Assembly: GCF_014203735.1 (NCBI RefSeq)
Contig: NZ_JACHJQ010000003.1
Coordinates: forward strand, 791,326 to 855,325
Reading direction: 5' to 3'
DNA from: Actinophytocola algeriensis
Lineage (GTDB): Bacteria > Actinomycetota > Actinomycetes > Mycobacteriales > Pseudonocardiaceae
Length of the DNA: 64,000 bases
Shown here in pieces: positions 43,390-52,117 of this stretch (positions are counted from its first letter, which is position 1; every line of letters begins with the position of its first letter). Position numbers and translations under genes: made by a program. The notes below the pieces were generated by a model. That model was not told where the DNA came from. It ran no database searches and saw only the letters and a list, made by a program, of their open reading frames with translations.

Positions 43390-45641
43390 TGAAGATCCCA
43401 ACATCCGACGGCGGCCCGCGCCGTGACGTTCACGAACACGTTCACGGCGGCATTCACGAGACCGACACGGGGGAGTTCATGAACAACGCAAAGGACGTTC
43501 ACGAGCACCAGCCCGTGAACGGCAACGTGATCCCGTTGCAGTCGCGCAGGATCGTCAACGGTGAAGCCCGGACCGGGGGAGCGGACACCGCTTACGAGGT
43601 CGAGCTGGACGAGTCGCGGCCAGCCGCCACGCCGCTGCCGGTCGACATCGCGTCGGCCGTGCCGGTGCAGGCCGCGGACGGGAAGCGTCGTCCGATCATC
43701 CCGCCGCAGCTACGGCCGCAGAATCTCAAGGCCACGGCCCGCCGCGCGGGTGGCCGCGCCGCGCACGTGTCCGCGTTCCACGCGGTTCGCTTGCCTTGGT
43801 ACGTCGTGAGGCTGGCCTACTACGCGGCACGCGGTGTGCTGCGAGTGGCGGGTGGTCAGATCCGGTGGTGGTGGGTGCCGGGCGCGTACTCGATGGAGCA
43901 GCACGCCGCGAACACCAACCAACTGCTGGAGTGGCAGCGGGTGCACCGGGAGGTTAAGGCTACCCGCATGTGGCGCGGCATCGTCCTGGCCGCCGAGACG
44001 CTGGCGCTGGTGATCGGTCTGCCGATCATGCTGGCGCTGGTGCCCGCCGCGTGGCTGCTGCTCGTCGGCACGGGTGCGGTTGCCGGGCTGGCGCACTACG
44101 GCCGTCCGGCTGGCCGGACGCTGATCGGCACGGCGGTGGTGGCACCGCGGTTCCGCAAGCTCAACTCGGACATCGTGCTGCGCGCCTACTACGCCGCCGG
44201 TCTGGGCAACCTCAGCAAGCCAGAACAGCAGATCCAGTTCGGTTCACCAATGTCGCGCGATGCGCGGAACACCGGTTCCCAGGTCGTGATCGATCTGCCG
44301 TACGGCAAGGGCTGGTCGGACGTGATGAACGCGCGGGAGAAGATCGCGTCCGGTTTGGACGTGCACGTCAACCAGGTGTTCCTCTCGCCGGACAAGACGT
44401 CCAGCCGCCGGCACATGCTGTTCGTGGCGGACCGCGATCCGCTGGCGGTGCCTGCCGGTCGGACGGACATGCTGGACTGCAAGCCGCGCTCGATCTGGCG
44501 GCCGTTGCGGTTCGGCAAGGACGAGCGCGGGAACCTCGTCGAGCTGGCGCTGATGTGGGTGTCCATCCTGATCGGCGCGCAGCCGCGCAAGGGCAAGACG
44601 TTCACCGCGCGCCTGATCGCGCTGCACGCCGCGCTGGACCCTTACGTGAAGCTGATCGTGGTCGACGGGAAGAACTCGCCGGACTGGGCGAAGTTCCGGC
44701 TGGTTGCGCACCGGATCATCTTCGGCACGCACCCCAACCCGAACGACGACGACCCGATCGGGCACCTGCTGGCGGTGCTGGACGAGGTGCTCGCGCACAT
44801 CGAGCGGGTGAACCAGATCCTCGCGAGCCTGCCGGTCTCCGTCTGTCCAGAAGGGAAGCTGACCGAGGAGCTTGCGCGCGATCCGCGGTACCCGGACCTG
44901 CGGGTGCTGGTGCTGGTCATGGAGGAGTTTCAGGTCTACTTCGAGACCGAGGACCAGGCCGTGAACAAGGAGATCGCGGCCAAGCTGTCGAGGATTCAGG
45001 CAGTCGGACCGTCGGCCGGTGTGGTCATCCTGTCCAGCTCGCAGAAGCCGTCCGGGGTCGGTGCGGGTGACGTGGGCCGGTTGTTCAACCGCTACCGCGA
45101 CAACCACGCGGTTCGCTTCGCGCTCAAGTGCGGCAACCGCACCGTCAGTGAGGCGGTGCTGGGTGGTGATGCGTACGCCGAGGGCTACGACGCGTCCAGC
45201 CTGCCGGTAGGCGAGGAGTACCTGGGCCTGGGCCTGCTGTACGGACAGTCCGACCACACTCCGACGACCAGCACGTTCCTGGCCGACCACACCGACGCGG
45301 AGAAGATCCTGCTGGCGGCCCGCAAGCACCGTGAACGAGTCGGCACGCTCACCGGGCAGGCCGCCGGCGAGGAGATCGCACGCGAGGTGCGGGACGTCCT
45401 GGCGGACGCGTTGGCCGTGTTCAACGGCTCCGGCCGCCTGCCCTGGCAGATCCTCGCCGGCCGCCTGGTCGAGCACGCGCCAGAGCACTACGGCGACATC
45501 ACGGCCGACGCGATCAGTGCCCAACTCCGTGCGCTGGGCGTGTCGAGCGTGAACGTCAAGTGGGACGGCCAGGTGCTCAAGGGCGCGAAGGCCGACGACA
45601 TCCACGCGGCCATGACGCGCCGCGAATCTCACACACGGTAA
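43389..45641 (+). CDS. traB-like: FtsK/SpoIIIE-type DNA translocase (TraB-like)
   Basis: 750 aa from the ATG at 43389. The first ~40 residues contain repeated VHEH units; two membrane helices lie at ~200-240 (IVLAAETLALVIGLPIMLAL, VPAAWLLLVGTGAVAGL). Motor domain with Walker A GAQPRKGKTF (~395) and Walker B VLVLVMEEF, then HAVRFALKCGNRTVSEAVLG typical of FtsK motors; the C-terminal ~90 residues resemble a winged-helix tail for site recognition. Moves double-stranded DNA between hyphae. Confidence 0.9.
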   Translation: MKIPTSDGGPRRDVHEHVHGGIHETDTGEFMNNAKDVHEHQPVNGNVIPLQSRRIVNGEARTGGADTAYEVELDESRPAATPLPVDIASAVPVQAADGKRRPIIPPQLRPQNLKATARRAGGRAAHVSAFHAVRLPWYVVRLAYYAARGVLRVAGGQIRWWWVPGAYSMEQHAANTNQLLEWQRVHREVKATRMWRGIVLAAETLALVIGLPIMLALVPAAWLLLVGTGAVAGLAHYGRPAGRTLIGTAVVAPRFRKLNSDIVLRAYYAAGLGNLSKPEQQIQFGSPMSRDARNTGSQVVIDLPYGKGWSDVMNAREKIASGLDVHVNQVFLSPDKTSSRRHMLFVADRDPLAVPAGRTDMLDCKPRSIWRPLRFGKDERGNLVELALMWVSILIGAQPRKGKTFTARLIALHAALDPYVKLIVVDGKNSPDWAKFRLVAHRIIFGTHPNPNDDDPIGHLLAVLDEVLAHIERVNQILASLPVSVCPEGKLTEELARDPRYPDLRVLVLVMEEFQVYFETEDQAVNKEIAAKLSRIQAVGPSAGVVILSSSQKPSGVGAGDVGRLFNRYRDNHAVRFALKCGNRTVSEAVLGGDAYAEGYDASSLPVGEEYLGLGLLYGQSDHTPTTSTFLADHTDAEKILLAARKHRERVGTLTGQAAGEEIAREVRDVLADALAVFNGSGRLPWQILAGRLVEHAPEHYGDITADAISAQLRALGVSSVNVKWDGQVLKGAKADDIHAAMTRRESHTR
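43428..43519 (+). repeat. GTTCACG repeat cluster inside traB 5' end
   Basis: GTTCACG at 43428, 43440 and 43497, GTTCATG at 43475, and inverted CGTGAAC at 43513. They underlie the VHEH-type peptide repeats and could double as DNA sites. Confidence 0.4.
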
Positions 45642-45669
45642 CCGTCGCGAGTGATCCGAGCGGATCGGT

Positions 45670-45836
45670 GGGGTAGCGGCTGTCGCGCTACCGGTAGCGG
45701 CACCGCTACCCCACCCCGCTACCACTCACAACACATCTGATCAGGCGCTATTTCCGCAGGTAGCGGATAGCGGCCCTGGTCGACGCTGCCCAAAACAGGC
45801 TCTCTGGAGACACCTATGTCCACGCTTGCCGCTACC
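45670..45836. repeat. GGTAGCGG/CCGCTACC iteron-like array (candidate origin)
   Basis: GGTAGCGG at 45672, 45693, 45759; CCGCTACC at 45703, 45716, 45829; a degenerate copy at 45767. The outer pair GGGGTAGCGG (45670) and CCGCTACCCC (45703) can form a 10-bp stem. Sits between traB and the replication genes. Likely replication origin or operator. Confidence 0.6.
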
Positions 45837-46076
45837 GGCATTCCCGACGCTGCTACCCAGGATCACAGCATTGCTGGTCTGGTCTCGGTCGTGGTGGTCG
45901 CCCTGGCGATCGTCACCGCTGGCTACTTCGTCCGCTGCTGGCTCTTCCCCTTCACCTCCTGCCGCCACTCCGACGCCCGGCGTCTCTGGCGCTGCCGACG
46001 TTGCGACGGCACCGGCCGTCGTCTGCGTGTCGGCCGCCGACTGATCAACCACCTGCGCGCCATGCGCCGCCACTGA
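45816..46076 (+). CDS. small membrane protein with Cys-rich basic tail
   Basis: 86 aa from the ATG at 45816 (GGAGA upstream). One membrane helix (GLVSVVVVALAIVTAGYFV), then a tail with CWLF, CRHS and WRCRRCDGTGRR, a single zinc-knuckle-like cluster rich in Arg. Common beside AICE prim-pol genes. Function unknown. Confidence 0.7.
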   Translation: MSTLAATGIPDAATQDHSIAGLVSVVVVALAIVTAGYFVRCWLFPFTSCRHSDARRLWRCRRCDGTGRRLRVGRRLINHLRAMRRH

Positions 46077-46099
46077 CCGTCTACTTCGGAGGGATCACC

Positions 46100-47035
46100 A
46101 TGGCTACTGACTCAGACATGTTGACGGCCGCGCTCACGGCCGCGGCCCGCGGTTGGCACGTCTTCCCGCTCCGTCCAGGCAGCAAGGTCCCGGCCCTGCA
46201 CCGCAAGGCCCGCTGCCCGCGCACCGACGCTTGCCGCGACGGTCACCGGGGATGGGAGCAGCGCGCCACTACAGACTCCGACCGCATCCGGTCCGCGTGG
46301 TCGGCCGGCCGCTTCAACGTCGGCACCGCAACCGGTCCGTCCGGTCTCGTGGTGCTCGATCTCGACACCCCCAAGCCCGAAGACGACCCCTGCCCGGCCG
46401 ACTGGGACATGCCAGGTGTCCGGGATGGACAGGACGTGCTCGCGGTGCTTGCCGACCGTGCTGGTGAGCCGGTACCGGTCGACACGTTCACCGTGGCCAC
46501 CCCGTCCGGTGGCCTGCACCTGTACTACCGCGCGCCGGACGGCGTCGAGCTGCGGAACACGGCGGGCACGCTCGGGTGGAAAGTGGACACCCGCGCGCAC
46601 GGCGGCTATGTCGTCGCGCCAGAGTCGGCAGTGGACGGCCGCCGCTACCGCGTGCTGCTCGATCTGCCCGTCGCGCCGTTGCCTGCCTGGCTCGTGATGC
46701 TGCTCCGGCCCGCGCCACGTTCGGTGGTGCCGGACCATCCGGTGCGGGTGGCTGCTGGCCGCCGGTCTCGGTACGTGGATGCGGCCGTGAGCCTGGAGTG
46801 CGCGCAGGTCGAGCAGGCCCGCGAAGGGCAGCGCAATGCGCGCCTGTTCGTCGCGGCCAAGTCGCTCGGTCAGCTCGTGGCCGGTGGCGCGCTGCGCGAG
46901 GACCAGGCGGTCAACGAGCTGTTCGCCGCTGCGTGGACACACATCTCGGTCGGTGCGTACAGCCAGGGCCAGGCCATGGCCACCATCCGCTCCGGTCTGG
47001 ACGCAGGTGCACAGCAGCCCCGGCAGGTGGCCTGA
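46100..47035 (+). CDS. bifunctional DNA primase/polymerase (prim-pol) domain protein
   Basis: 311 aa from the ATG at 46100 with GGAGGG upstream. Prim-pol hallmarks: GWHVFPLRPGSKVPAL at the start, GLVVLDLDTPK (metal Asp), SGGLHLYYRAP with the conserved His, and GGYVVAPES. Length indicates the primase/polymerase domain without a helicase tail. The RecA-fold ATPase two genes downstream may supply the helicase. Starts the AICE replication operon. Confidence 0.85.
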   Translation: MATDSDMLTAALTAAARGWHVFPLRPGSKVPALHRKARCPRTDACRDGHRGWEQRATTDSDRIRSAWSAGRFNVGTATGPSGLVVLDLDTPKPEDDPCPADWDMPGVRDGQDVLAVLADRAGEPVPVDTFTVATPSGGLHLYYRAPDGVELRNTAGTLGWKVDTRAHGGYVVAPESAVDGRRYRVLLDLPVAPLPAWLVMLLRPAPRSVVPDHPVRVAAGRRSRYVDAAVSLECAQVEQAREGQRNARLFVAAKSLGQLVAGGALREDQAVNELFAAAWTHISVGAYSQGQAMATIRSGLDAGAQQPRQVA

Positions 47036-47301
47036 TGAGCGCTGACACGCGTCTGGAGCGGACAGACGGCCTGCACGGTGGCGGAACGGTCGCCTACCGC
47101 GTGCTGGTCGCGGGTCGGTGGGTCGGCTGGGTCGGTGACGGCCGACCGTGGCGCGGCTGGCGCTACGGCGGCCGACGTTGGTGGGCCTGCTGGCGAGAGG
47201 ACGGCGACAGCGCCGCGCGCTGGAGCACAGATCTCGACTACCCCAGCCGCCGGACCGCGCTTACCGCTCTTCTTAGCCACGCCATTCGGGAGGCCGCGTG
47301 A
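47035..47301 (+). CDS. small Trp/Arg-rich hypothetical protein
   Basis: 88 aa from the ATG at 47035, overlapping the prim-pol stop; its own stop overlaps the next start (ATGA both sides), so translation is coupled through the operon. Trp-rich core (GRWVGWVGDGRPWRGWRYGG). No family recognised. Confidence 0.7.
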   Translation: MSADTRLERTDGLHGGGTVAYRVLVAGRWVGWVGDGRPWRGWRYGGRRWWACWREDGDSAARWSTDLDYPSRRTALTALLSHAIREAA

Positions 47302-48365
47302 TGAACACGGCACCAGCTCGTGCCCTGCATGCGGTCCCGGCCTCGCCGGAACGGCGGACGCGGTGGACCGACGACCAGCTGTTGAACCAGGAGTTCCCGC
47401 CGCCGCGGTGGGCCGTACCCGGGCTACTGTGCGAAGGACTCAACCTGCTGGCCGGTGCGCCGAAGCTGGGCAAGTCCTGGCTCTCGCTCGGCATCGGCGC
47501 GTCCATCGCGAACGGTGATCCGGCGTTGGGCGGGATCGAGGTCGAGCGCGGCCCGGTCCTGTACTGCGCGTTGGAGGACACCGGCCGCCGGTTGCAGTCC
47601 CGCCGCCGGCAGATGCTCGCTGCTGGCGGTCGGGCCGCGCCGTTGCTGACGCTGGAGACGGCCTGCCCGACCATGCCGAACGGCGGTGACGCGGTCATCG
47701 TCGAGTGGATCGAGGAGAACCCGAACGCCCGGCTGATCATCGTCGACACCTTCGAGAAGATGCGCGGTCGCAACCCGCAGGGCGTGTCCGCGTACGCGGC
47801 CGACTACGCCGCGGCTGGCCGGTTCAAGACCATCGCGGACAACTACGGCGTGCCGATCCTGCTGATCCACCACGTCCGCAAGCAGGCCGCCGAGGACTGG
47901 CAGGACCTCGTGTCCGGCACCAACGGCCTGACCGGTGCGGTGGACGCCACGCTCGTACTCGAGCGTTCGCGCGGGCAGGCGGACGGCGTCCTGCACGTCA
48001 CCGGCCGCGACGTGGTGGAGAGCGACTACGCCATGACGTTCGACGGGACGTTCTGGAGCAAGCTCGACGGCCCCGCGTCGGACTACGAGATGCGCGACAC
48101 GCGCGCCCTGCTGATGCGGTTGGTGCGCGAGTGCCCCGGCAGCAAGCCCGCCGACCTGGCGAAGGCCCTCGACAAGCCACCGGCCACGGTGCGCAAGACC
48201 CTCTCGCGGATGGCCGAACAGGGCCAACTCCGCGTCGCGCCTGGTGGGGCCTACTACCCACCCGAACCGGGCGACCAGTCGAGTGACCAGGCCCGTGACA
48301 CGTCACCGCTGTCACACCTGTCACTCAGTCACTCCACCCCTTCTGAACAGGAGGAATCGCTGTGA
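47301..48365 (+). CDS. RecA-fold AAA ATPase (RepA/RSF1010-like helicase type)
   Basis: 354 aa from the ATG at 47301. Walker A GAPKLGKSWLS, strand GPVLYCALEDTGRRL, Walker B RLIIVDTFEKMRG, and the sensor LLIHHVRKQAAEDW match the AAA_25 family of replicative helicase-like ATPases in phages and AICEs; the C-terminal ~90 residues hold a winged helix (KPADLAKALDKPPATVRKTL). Probably unwinds the element for replication. Ends overlapping the xis frame. Confidence 0.87.
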   Translation: MNTAPARALHAVPASPERRTRWTDDQLLNQEFPPPRWAVPGLLCEGLNLLAGAPKLGKSWLSLGIGASIANGDPALGGIEVERGPVLYCALEDTGRRLQSRRRQMLAAGGRAAPLLTLETACPTMPNGGDAVIVEWIEENPNARLIIVDTFEKMRGRNPQGVSAYAADYAAAGRFKTIADNYGVPILLIHHVRKQAAEDWQDLVSGTNGLTGAVDATLVLERSRGQADGVLHVTGRDVVESDYAMTFDGTFWSKLDGPASDYEMRDTRALLMRLVRECPGSKPADLAKALDKPPATVRKTLSRMAEQGQLRVAPGGAYYPPEPGDQSSDQARDTSPLSHLSLSHSTPSEQEESL

Positions 48366-48637
48366 CAACGCCAGTGACACCCACGAGGACCGGTCACGTC
48401 GACACGAGGGGAGAGGTGCCCACCATGGTTACCCCGACAGGCGACAGCGAGCCGCCGCGGCTGCTGATCACCGTCGAGGCAGCGGCTGAGCTGCTCTCCA
48501 TCAGCCGCACCCGCATGTACGCGCTCATCAAGGCCGGAGAGGTCATGTCGGTGCGCGTCGGCCGACTCCGCCGCATCCCGGTAGGCGCACTGGACGCGTT
48601 CATGACGCGCTTGCTCACCGACCAGAACGCCGCCTGA
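48362..48637 (+). CDS. xis: excisionase (Xis)
   Basis: 91 aa from the GTG at 48362, overlapping the previous stop by 4 nt; an internal ATG at 48425 with GAGAGG upstream is an alternative that removes a disordered 21 residues. MerR-like winged helix of the excisionase family: LITVEAAAELLSISRTRMYA, LIKAGEVMSVRVGRLRRIP. Directs excision with the integrase gene that follows. Confidence 0.9.
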   Translation: MTTPVTPTRTGHVDTRGEVPTMVTPTGDSEPPRLLITVEAAAELLSISRTRMYALIKAGEVMSVRVGRLRRIPVGALDAFMTRLLTDQNAA

Positions 48638-48694
48638 CCAGCCGGTTTACCGCAAACGCAAACCGCTCGGGCGGAGCCATGCCCAAAAGCAGCG

Positions 48695-50050
48695 ATGAGA
48701 GGAACCACAGAAGTGGCACGCAGGAAGCGCGCAGAGGGAACCCGTAACCCCAACGGGGCATCGTCCATCTACCTCGGCAGTGACGGGAAGTGGCACGGCC
48801 GCGTGACGATGGGCGTCCGCGACGACGGCCGGCCGGACCGTCGTCACGTCAAGCGCAACACCGAAGCGGACGCGATCCGCGCTGTCCGCGAGCTGGAGAA
48901 GCAGCGCGACGCGGGCAAGGTGCGGAAACCGGGTCGCGGGTGGACGGTGGAGAAGTGGCTGCGGCACTGGGTCGAGAACATCGCGGCCCCGACCGTGCGC
49001 CGGACCACGATGGTGGGCTACCGCTCGTCGGTCTACAACCACCTGATCCCGGGGGTCGGTGCGCACCGGCTGGACAAGCTGGAGCCGGAACACCTCGAAA
49101 GGCTGTACGCGAAGCTGCAAGTCCCGAAGGACAAGGGAGGGAAGGGACTCGCGGCAGGGACGGTGCACCTGGCGCATCGGACCGTGCGGGTTGCGCTCGG
49201 TGAGGCGGTCAAGCGTCGGCACGTCGTCGAGAACGTGGCGAAGGTCGCGAAGCCGCCGAAGGTCGAAGAAGACGAGATCGTGCCGTTCACCGTGGAGGAA
49301 GCGCGCCGAATTCTCGCCACGGCCGCGGACGTGCGCAACGGTGCACGGTTCGTGGTCGCGCTGACACTCGGCCTACGGCGCGGCGAGGCTCTCGGGCTGA
49401 AGTGGTCGGACCTGGACATCAAGTGGCAGCACGGCTGCGAGAAGGACAGCGAGTGCCGCGGAGCGGCCGCGCAACTCTGCCCAGACCGTCAACTGAAGAC
49501 CGCCACGATGACCATCCGACGCGCAGTCCAGCAGTTCGTCTGGCAGCACGGCTGCGCAGACGCCAAACCGTGCGGCCGAAGGTACGGCGCGCACTGCCCG
49601 CAACGGCACAGCGGGGGAGTGGTCACCACGGACGTGAAGTCCCGCGCCGGTCGCCGCACGGTCGGCATCCCCGCGCCGTTGGTACACGAGATCGAGCGGC
49701 ACCGGGAACAGCAAGCCGTCGAACGCGCGCACGCTGCGAACCTGTGGCGCGAGGAAGGATGGGTGTTCACCAGCCGACTCGGCGGCCCGGTCCACCCGAC
49801 CGTGGACCACGAAGCGTGGAAAGCCCTACTGCGCGCGGCGAAAGTACGGGACGCGCGATTGCACGACGCCCGGCACACGGCCGCGACCATGCTCCTGGTG
49901 CTCAAGGTGCCGTTGCCAGCCGTTATGGAGATCATGGGTTGGTCGGATGCCTCAATCGCGAAGCGTTACATGCACGTGCCGAGTGAGTTCTTGAGTGCTA
50001 TCGCGAACCAAGTGGGTGGGTTGATGTGGGCCAACTTTTACGACGACTAG
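48695..50050 (+). CDS. int: tyrosine-type site-specific integrase
   Basis: 451 aa from the ATG at 48695 (a GTG at 48713 is possible). N-terminal arm-binding region (GASSIYLGSDGKWHGRV), SAM-like core-binding domain (VEKWLRHWVENIA), and catalytic domain with Arg in LGLRRGEALGL (~226), HxxR in HDARHTAA (~392) and nucleophile Tyr in KRYMHV (~425). A Cys-rich insertion has two similar WQHGC...CP units and may bind zinc. Catalyses recombination at tRNA-Ser(GGA); attR is 2.4 kb to the right, past three cargo genes. Confidence 0.95.
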   Translation: MRGTTEVARRKRAEGTRNPNGASSIYLGSDGKWHGRVTMGVRDDGRPDRRHVKRNTEADAIRAVRELEKQRDAGKVRKPGRGWTVEKWLRHWVENIAAPTVRRTTMVGYRSSVYNHLIPGVGAHRLDKLEPEHLERLYAKLQVPKDKGGKGLAAGTVHLAHRTVRVALGEAVKRRHVVENVAKVAKPPKVEEDEIVPFTVEEARRILATAADVRNGARFVVALTLGLRRGEALGLKWSDLDIKWQHGCEKDSECRGAAAQLCPDRQLKTATMTIRRAVQQFVWQHGCADAKPCGRRYGAHCPQRHSGGVVTTDVKSRAGRRTVGIPAPLVHEIERHREQQAVERAHAANLWREEGWVFTSRLGGPVHPTVDHEAWKALLRAAKVRDARLHDARHTAATMLLVLKVPLPAVMEIMGWSDASIAKRYMHVPSEFLSAIANQVGGLMWANFYDD

Positions 50051-50219
50051 ATGGGCATTGTGCCTGCGCTGGAGAAGGGTTTGGAGCGCTCGTGTTACGG
50101 GTATTATTGACCGGTTGTTAGCAAGTTACCACAATTGGATCCGTGGTGATCCGGTTTGCGATCAGGAAAAAAAATCCGTGTGTCCGTGAATGGTCTCGCA
50201 AGTCCTCTTGGTGGTATAA
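50051..50219. other. AT-rich non-coding after int
   Basis: No gene. Lower GC than the element backbone, with an A8 run near 50168; separates int from the convergent cargo gene and could hold part of a recombination or termination region. Confidence 0.4.
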
Positions 50220-50786
50220 CTATGCGCGCGAGGACTTCATCTGCCTGTCTGCTGGCAGCGCTCTCAGTGCGGCCATCACAAATTCCGTTTTTGCCATAGT
50301 GTAGGCTTTGCGATCGTATTTATGCTGTTCCGCGAGTCGAACCTTGAGGTCTTCATATCGCCTCGCAAGAACATGGTCATGGCGAAGTGCGTCTCTGAAA
50401 CTAATCATCTCTACCCACTTCGACCCTCCGGCCTGGACAATGTGCAGATGAGATTGGCGATGGCGGCCGGATGTGTCCGTTTTGATGAAGAACCGGCGCC
50501 AAGGCTGTGCGTCGAACTCCGGGTCCACATACGTCCAACCCTCTGCCGTAAGTCTTCCTGAGGCGACGAGGGAAATGTTCGACAAGTCGCGCACCGATGC
50601 GATTAAGTCAATAATTGGCTTCGCGATGAGTCCGACCACCGCAGTGGAGCCGATATGCTGGACGCCATCAACAAGCCAAGGCTCCAATAATTCTTCAACC
50701 CGGTCGTTTTCCGTCCTTGCGCGGTCAATCCAGCGAGGATCGTACGGCTGCAGTACGACCTTTTCGGATGTCCACGGTGGCATCAT
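50220..50786 (-). CDS. GrpB-family (UPF0157) nucleotidyltransferase-fold protein
   Basis: 188 aa (ATG at 50786 or 50783). VVLQPYDPRWIDRARTENDR at the start and HIGSTAVVGLIAKPIIDLIASV mark the GrpB family, which has the GSx(10)DxD-type nucleotidyltransferase core; HLHIVQ and FRDALRHDHVLARRYEDLK follow. Activity of these proteins is not settled. Lower GC and minus strand like the two genes to its right, suggesting cargo gained together. Confidence 0.87.
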   Translation of the reverse strand: MMPPWTSEKVVLQPYDPRWIDRARTENDRVEELLEPWLVDGVQHIGSTAVVGLIAKPIIDLIASVRDLSNISLVASGRLTAEGWTYVDPEFDAQPWRRFFIKTDTSGRHRQSHLHIVQAGGSKWVEMISFRDALRHDHVLARRYEDLKVRLAEQHKYDRKAYTMAKTEFVMAALRALPADRQMKSSRA

Positions 50787-50949
50787 GTCAACCTCGCTTA
50801 ACAGATTGGATAATTACAGTGCGGCGGTAGGCGGTTGACGCGGATGTCCGGTTAGGGAGCTATGGGTTGCGATGTTTAGGAACTGCTTCAGAGCGTGGTT
50901 ATTCAACCAACCTTGACGCGTCCAAAGCTCGCCCAAATGACGAGTTGAG

Positions 50950-51411
50950 CTACCTTCCCAACCTTGGCGACGCGCTCTGGTGCGCAAGGCAGCCGCGAAC
51001 CTGTTCCATGTGAACAAGATCTTTTGGCCGGTTGAGTACCCATTTATACGTCAGTACACACTCAAGTCGGACGAATCGGAATCCGCTGAGCCACTCGGAC
51101 TGATCAATGAGAAAGTCCGTGTCCCAGATCCTTGGTAGCCACTCGCTGAATATCTCGATCTTCCCGCCCCAGAACTGGATGATCGGAATGCTGCGTAGCG
51201 GCCCGAATGCGGACGTGCCCAACTGGCGAGCCTTGTTCCATGCAGCGCCTCGGGCAATGATATCCAAATCGCTGATTTGTGAGATCATGCCTCGCGCGTA
51301 CAGTGGTGCACTGCCAAAAATGGCAAAGTTCTCACGGTCGAGGTCAAGTTCGGCGAGTCGACTGAACAACGGATGTGAACTCGGATCAAACAAGATTCTG
51401 CTCGGCGGCAT
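50950..51411 (-). CDS. nucleotidyltransferase-like protein
   Basis: 153 aa from the ATG at 51411; a TTG at 51432 would extend it by seven residues. FAIFGSAPLYARGMISQISD then LDIIARG has the spacing of the GSx(n)DxD motif of MNT/DNA-polymerase-beta-type nucleotidyltransferases, followed by GGKIEIFSEWLPRIW with a third acidic candidate. Could act as a nucleotide-transferring toxin or modifying enzyme; nothing in the sequence decides. 31 nt from the Crp-type gene on the same strand. Confidence 0.65.
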   Translation of the reverse strand: MPPSRILFDPSSHPLFSRLAELDLDRENFAIFGSAPLYARGMISQISDLDIIARGAAWNKARQLGTSAFGPLRSIPIIQFWGGKIEIFSEWLPRIWDTDFLIDQSEWLSGFRFVRLECVLTYKWVLNRPKDLVHMEQVRGCLAHQSASPRLGR

Positions 51412-51442
51412 GATTCCGGCTCCCTGTGGCAAACCTTATACC

Positions 51443-52117
51443 TTATGAGGTCGGAGTGTCGCCTCTGGCGATAGACTCCAGTTTTGCTAGATCAAGTACC
51501 GTGATGGTTTGACGCCCTACGGACAAGATTCCTTTTTCGCGTAGCGGCCGAACGATCTTCTTGACTGAGTCAGTCGATATGCCAGCGAGTTCGGCGAGGT
51601 CGACCTGGCTGAACCCGAGGGTCGTCTTCCCGGCGGAGGTAACCCCCAGTCCTTTCGTGCACAGATCGACAAGCGCTTTTGCAAGCTTTTGTGCTCCAGC
51701 TAGCTGGGATTCAACCGTCAAATGCGTGGACTCCGCCAAGCGTTCTTGCACCGTGTATATCAGGGCCAACGTCGCGCGGAAATTGGTCTCTAGGAAGCTG
51801 AACCACTTGCTGGCGGAAAGGTGGAGCGCTTCAACATCTTCAAGTGCAAAGACACTGGCCGACCGGGGCTTGTTTCGGATTGCCGCCATCTCGCCAATCA
51901 AGTCACCTGGACCACGTATGGCAACCACTCGACGGGGAGTGCCGGCAACCACCTTGACGTGCCCCTTGCGGATTAGAAGCACAAACGTGGTCGTCTCCCC
52001 TTCGCCCATGAGGATGTTGCCTTTTGGGAAGCGGATGACATCTCCCATCGCTTCCAAGGTGGCGATCTCGCCCTCGGTAAGGCGAACGTGCAGCTGGTAC
52101 TGAGTCCCGTCGTCCAC
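51443..52117 (-). CDS. Crp/Fnr family transcriptional regulator
   Basis: 224 aa from the GTG at 52117. Cyclic-nucleotide-binding beta-roll (FPKGNILMGEGETTTFVLLI, GDLIGEMAAIRNKPRSASV), long dimer helix (~110-140) and HTH_Crp (LGFSQVDLAELAGISTDSVK, KIVRPLREKGIL). No Fnr cysteines. May sense a nucleotide made by its neighbours; that link is speculative. First gene of the right-end cargo unit. Confidence 0.9.
   Translation of the reverse strand: MDDGTQYQLHVRLTEGEIATLEAMGDVIRFPKGNILMGEGETTTFVLLIRKGHVKVVAGTPRRVVAIRGPGDLIGEMAAIRNKPRSASVFALEDVEALHLSASKWFSFLETNFRATLALIYTVQERLAESTHLTVESQLAGAQKLAKALVDLCTKGLGVTSAGKTTLGFSQVDLAELAGISTDSVKKIVRPLREKGILSVGRQTITVLDLAKLESIARGDTPTS

Noticed and set aside
50814-51017. 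67-codon minus-strand frame overlapping the nucleotidyltransferase-like gene's end
   Set aside because: Overlaps a better-supported gene in another frame; could be a frameshifted tail but nothing in the sequence shows it.
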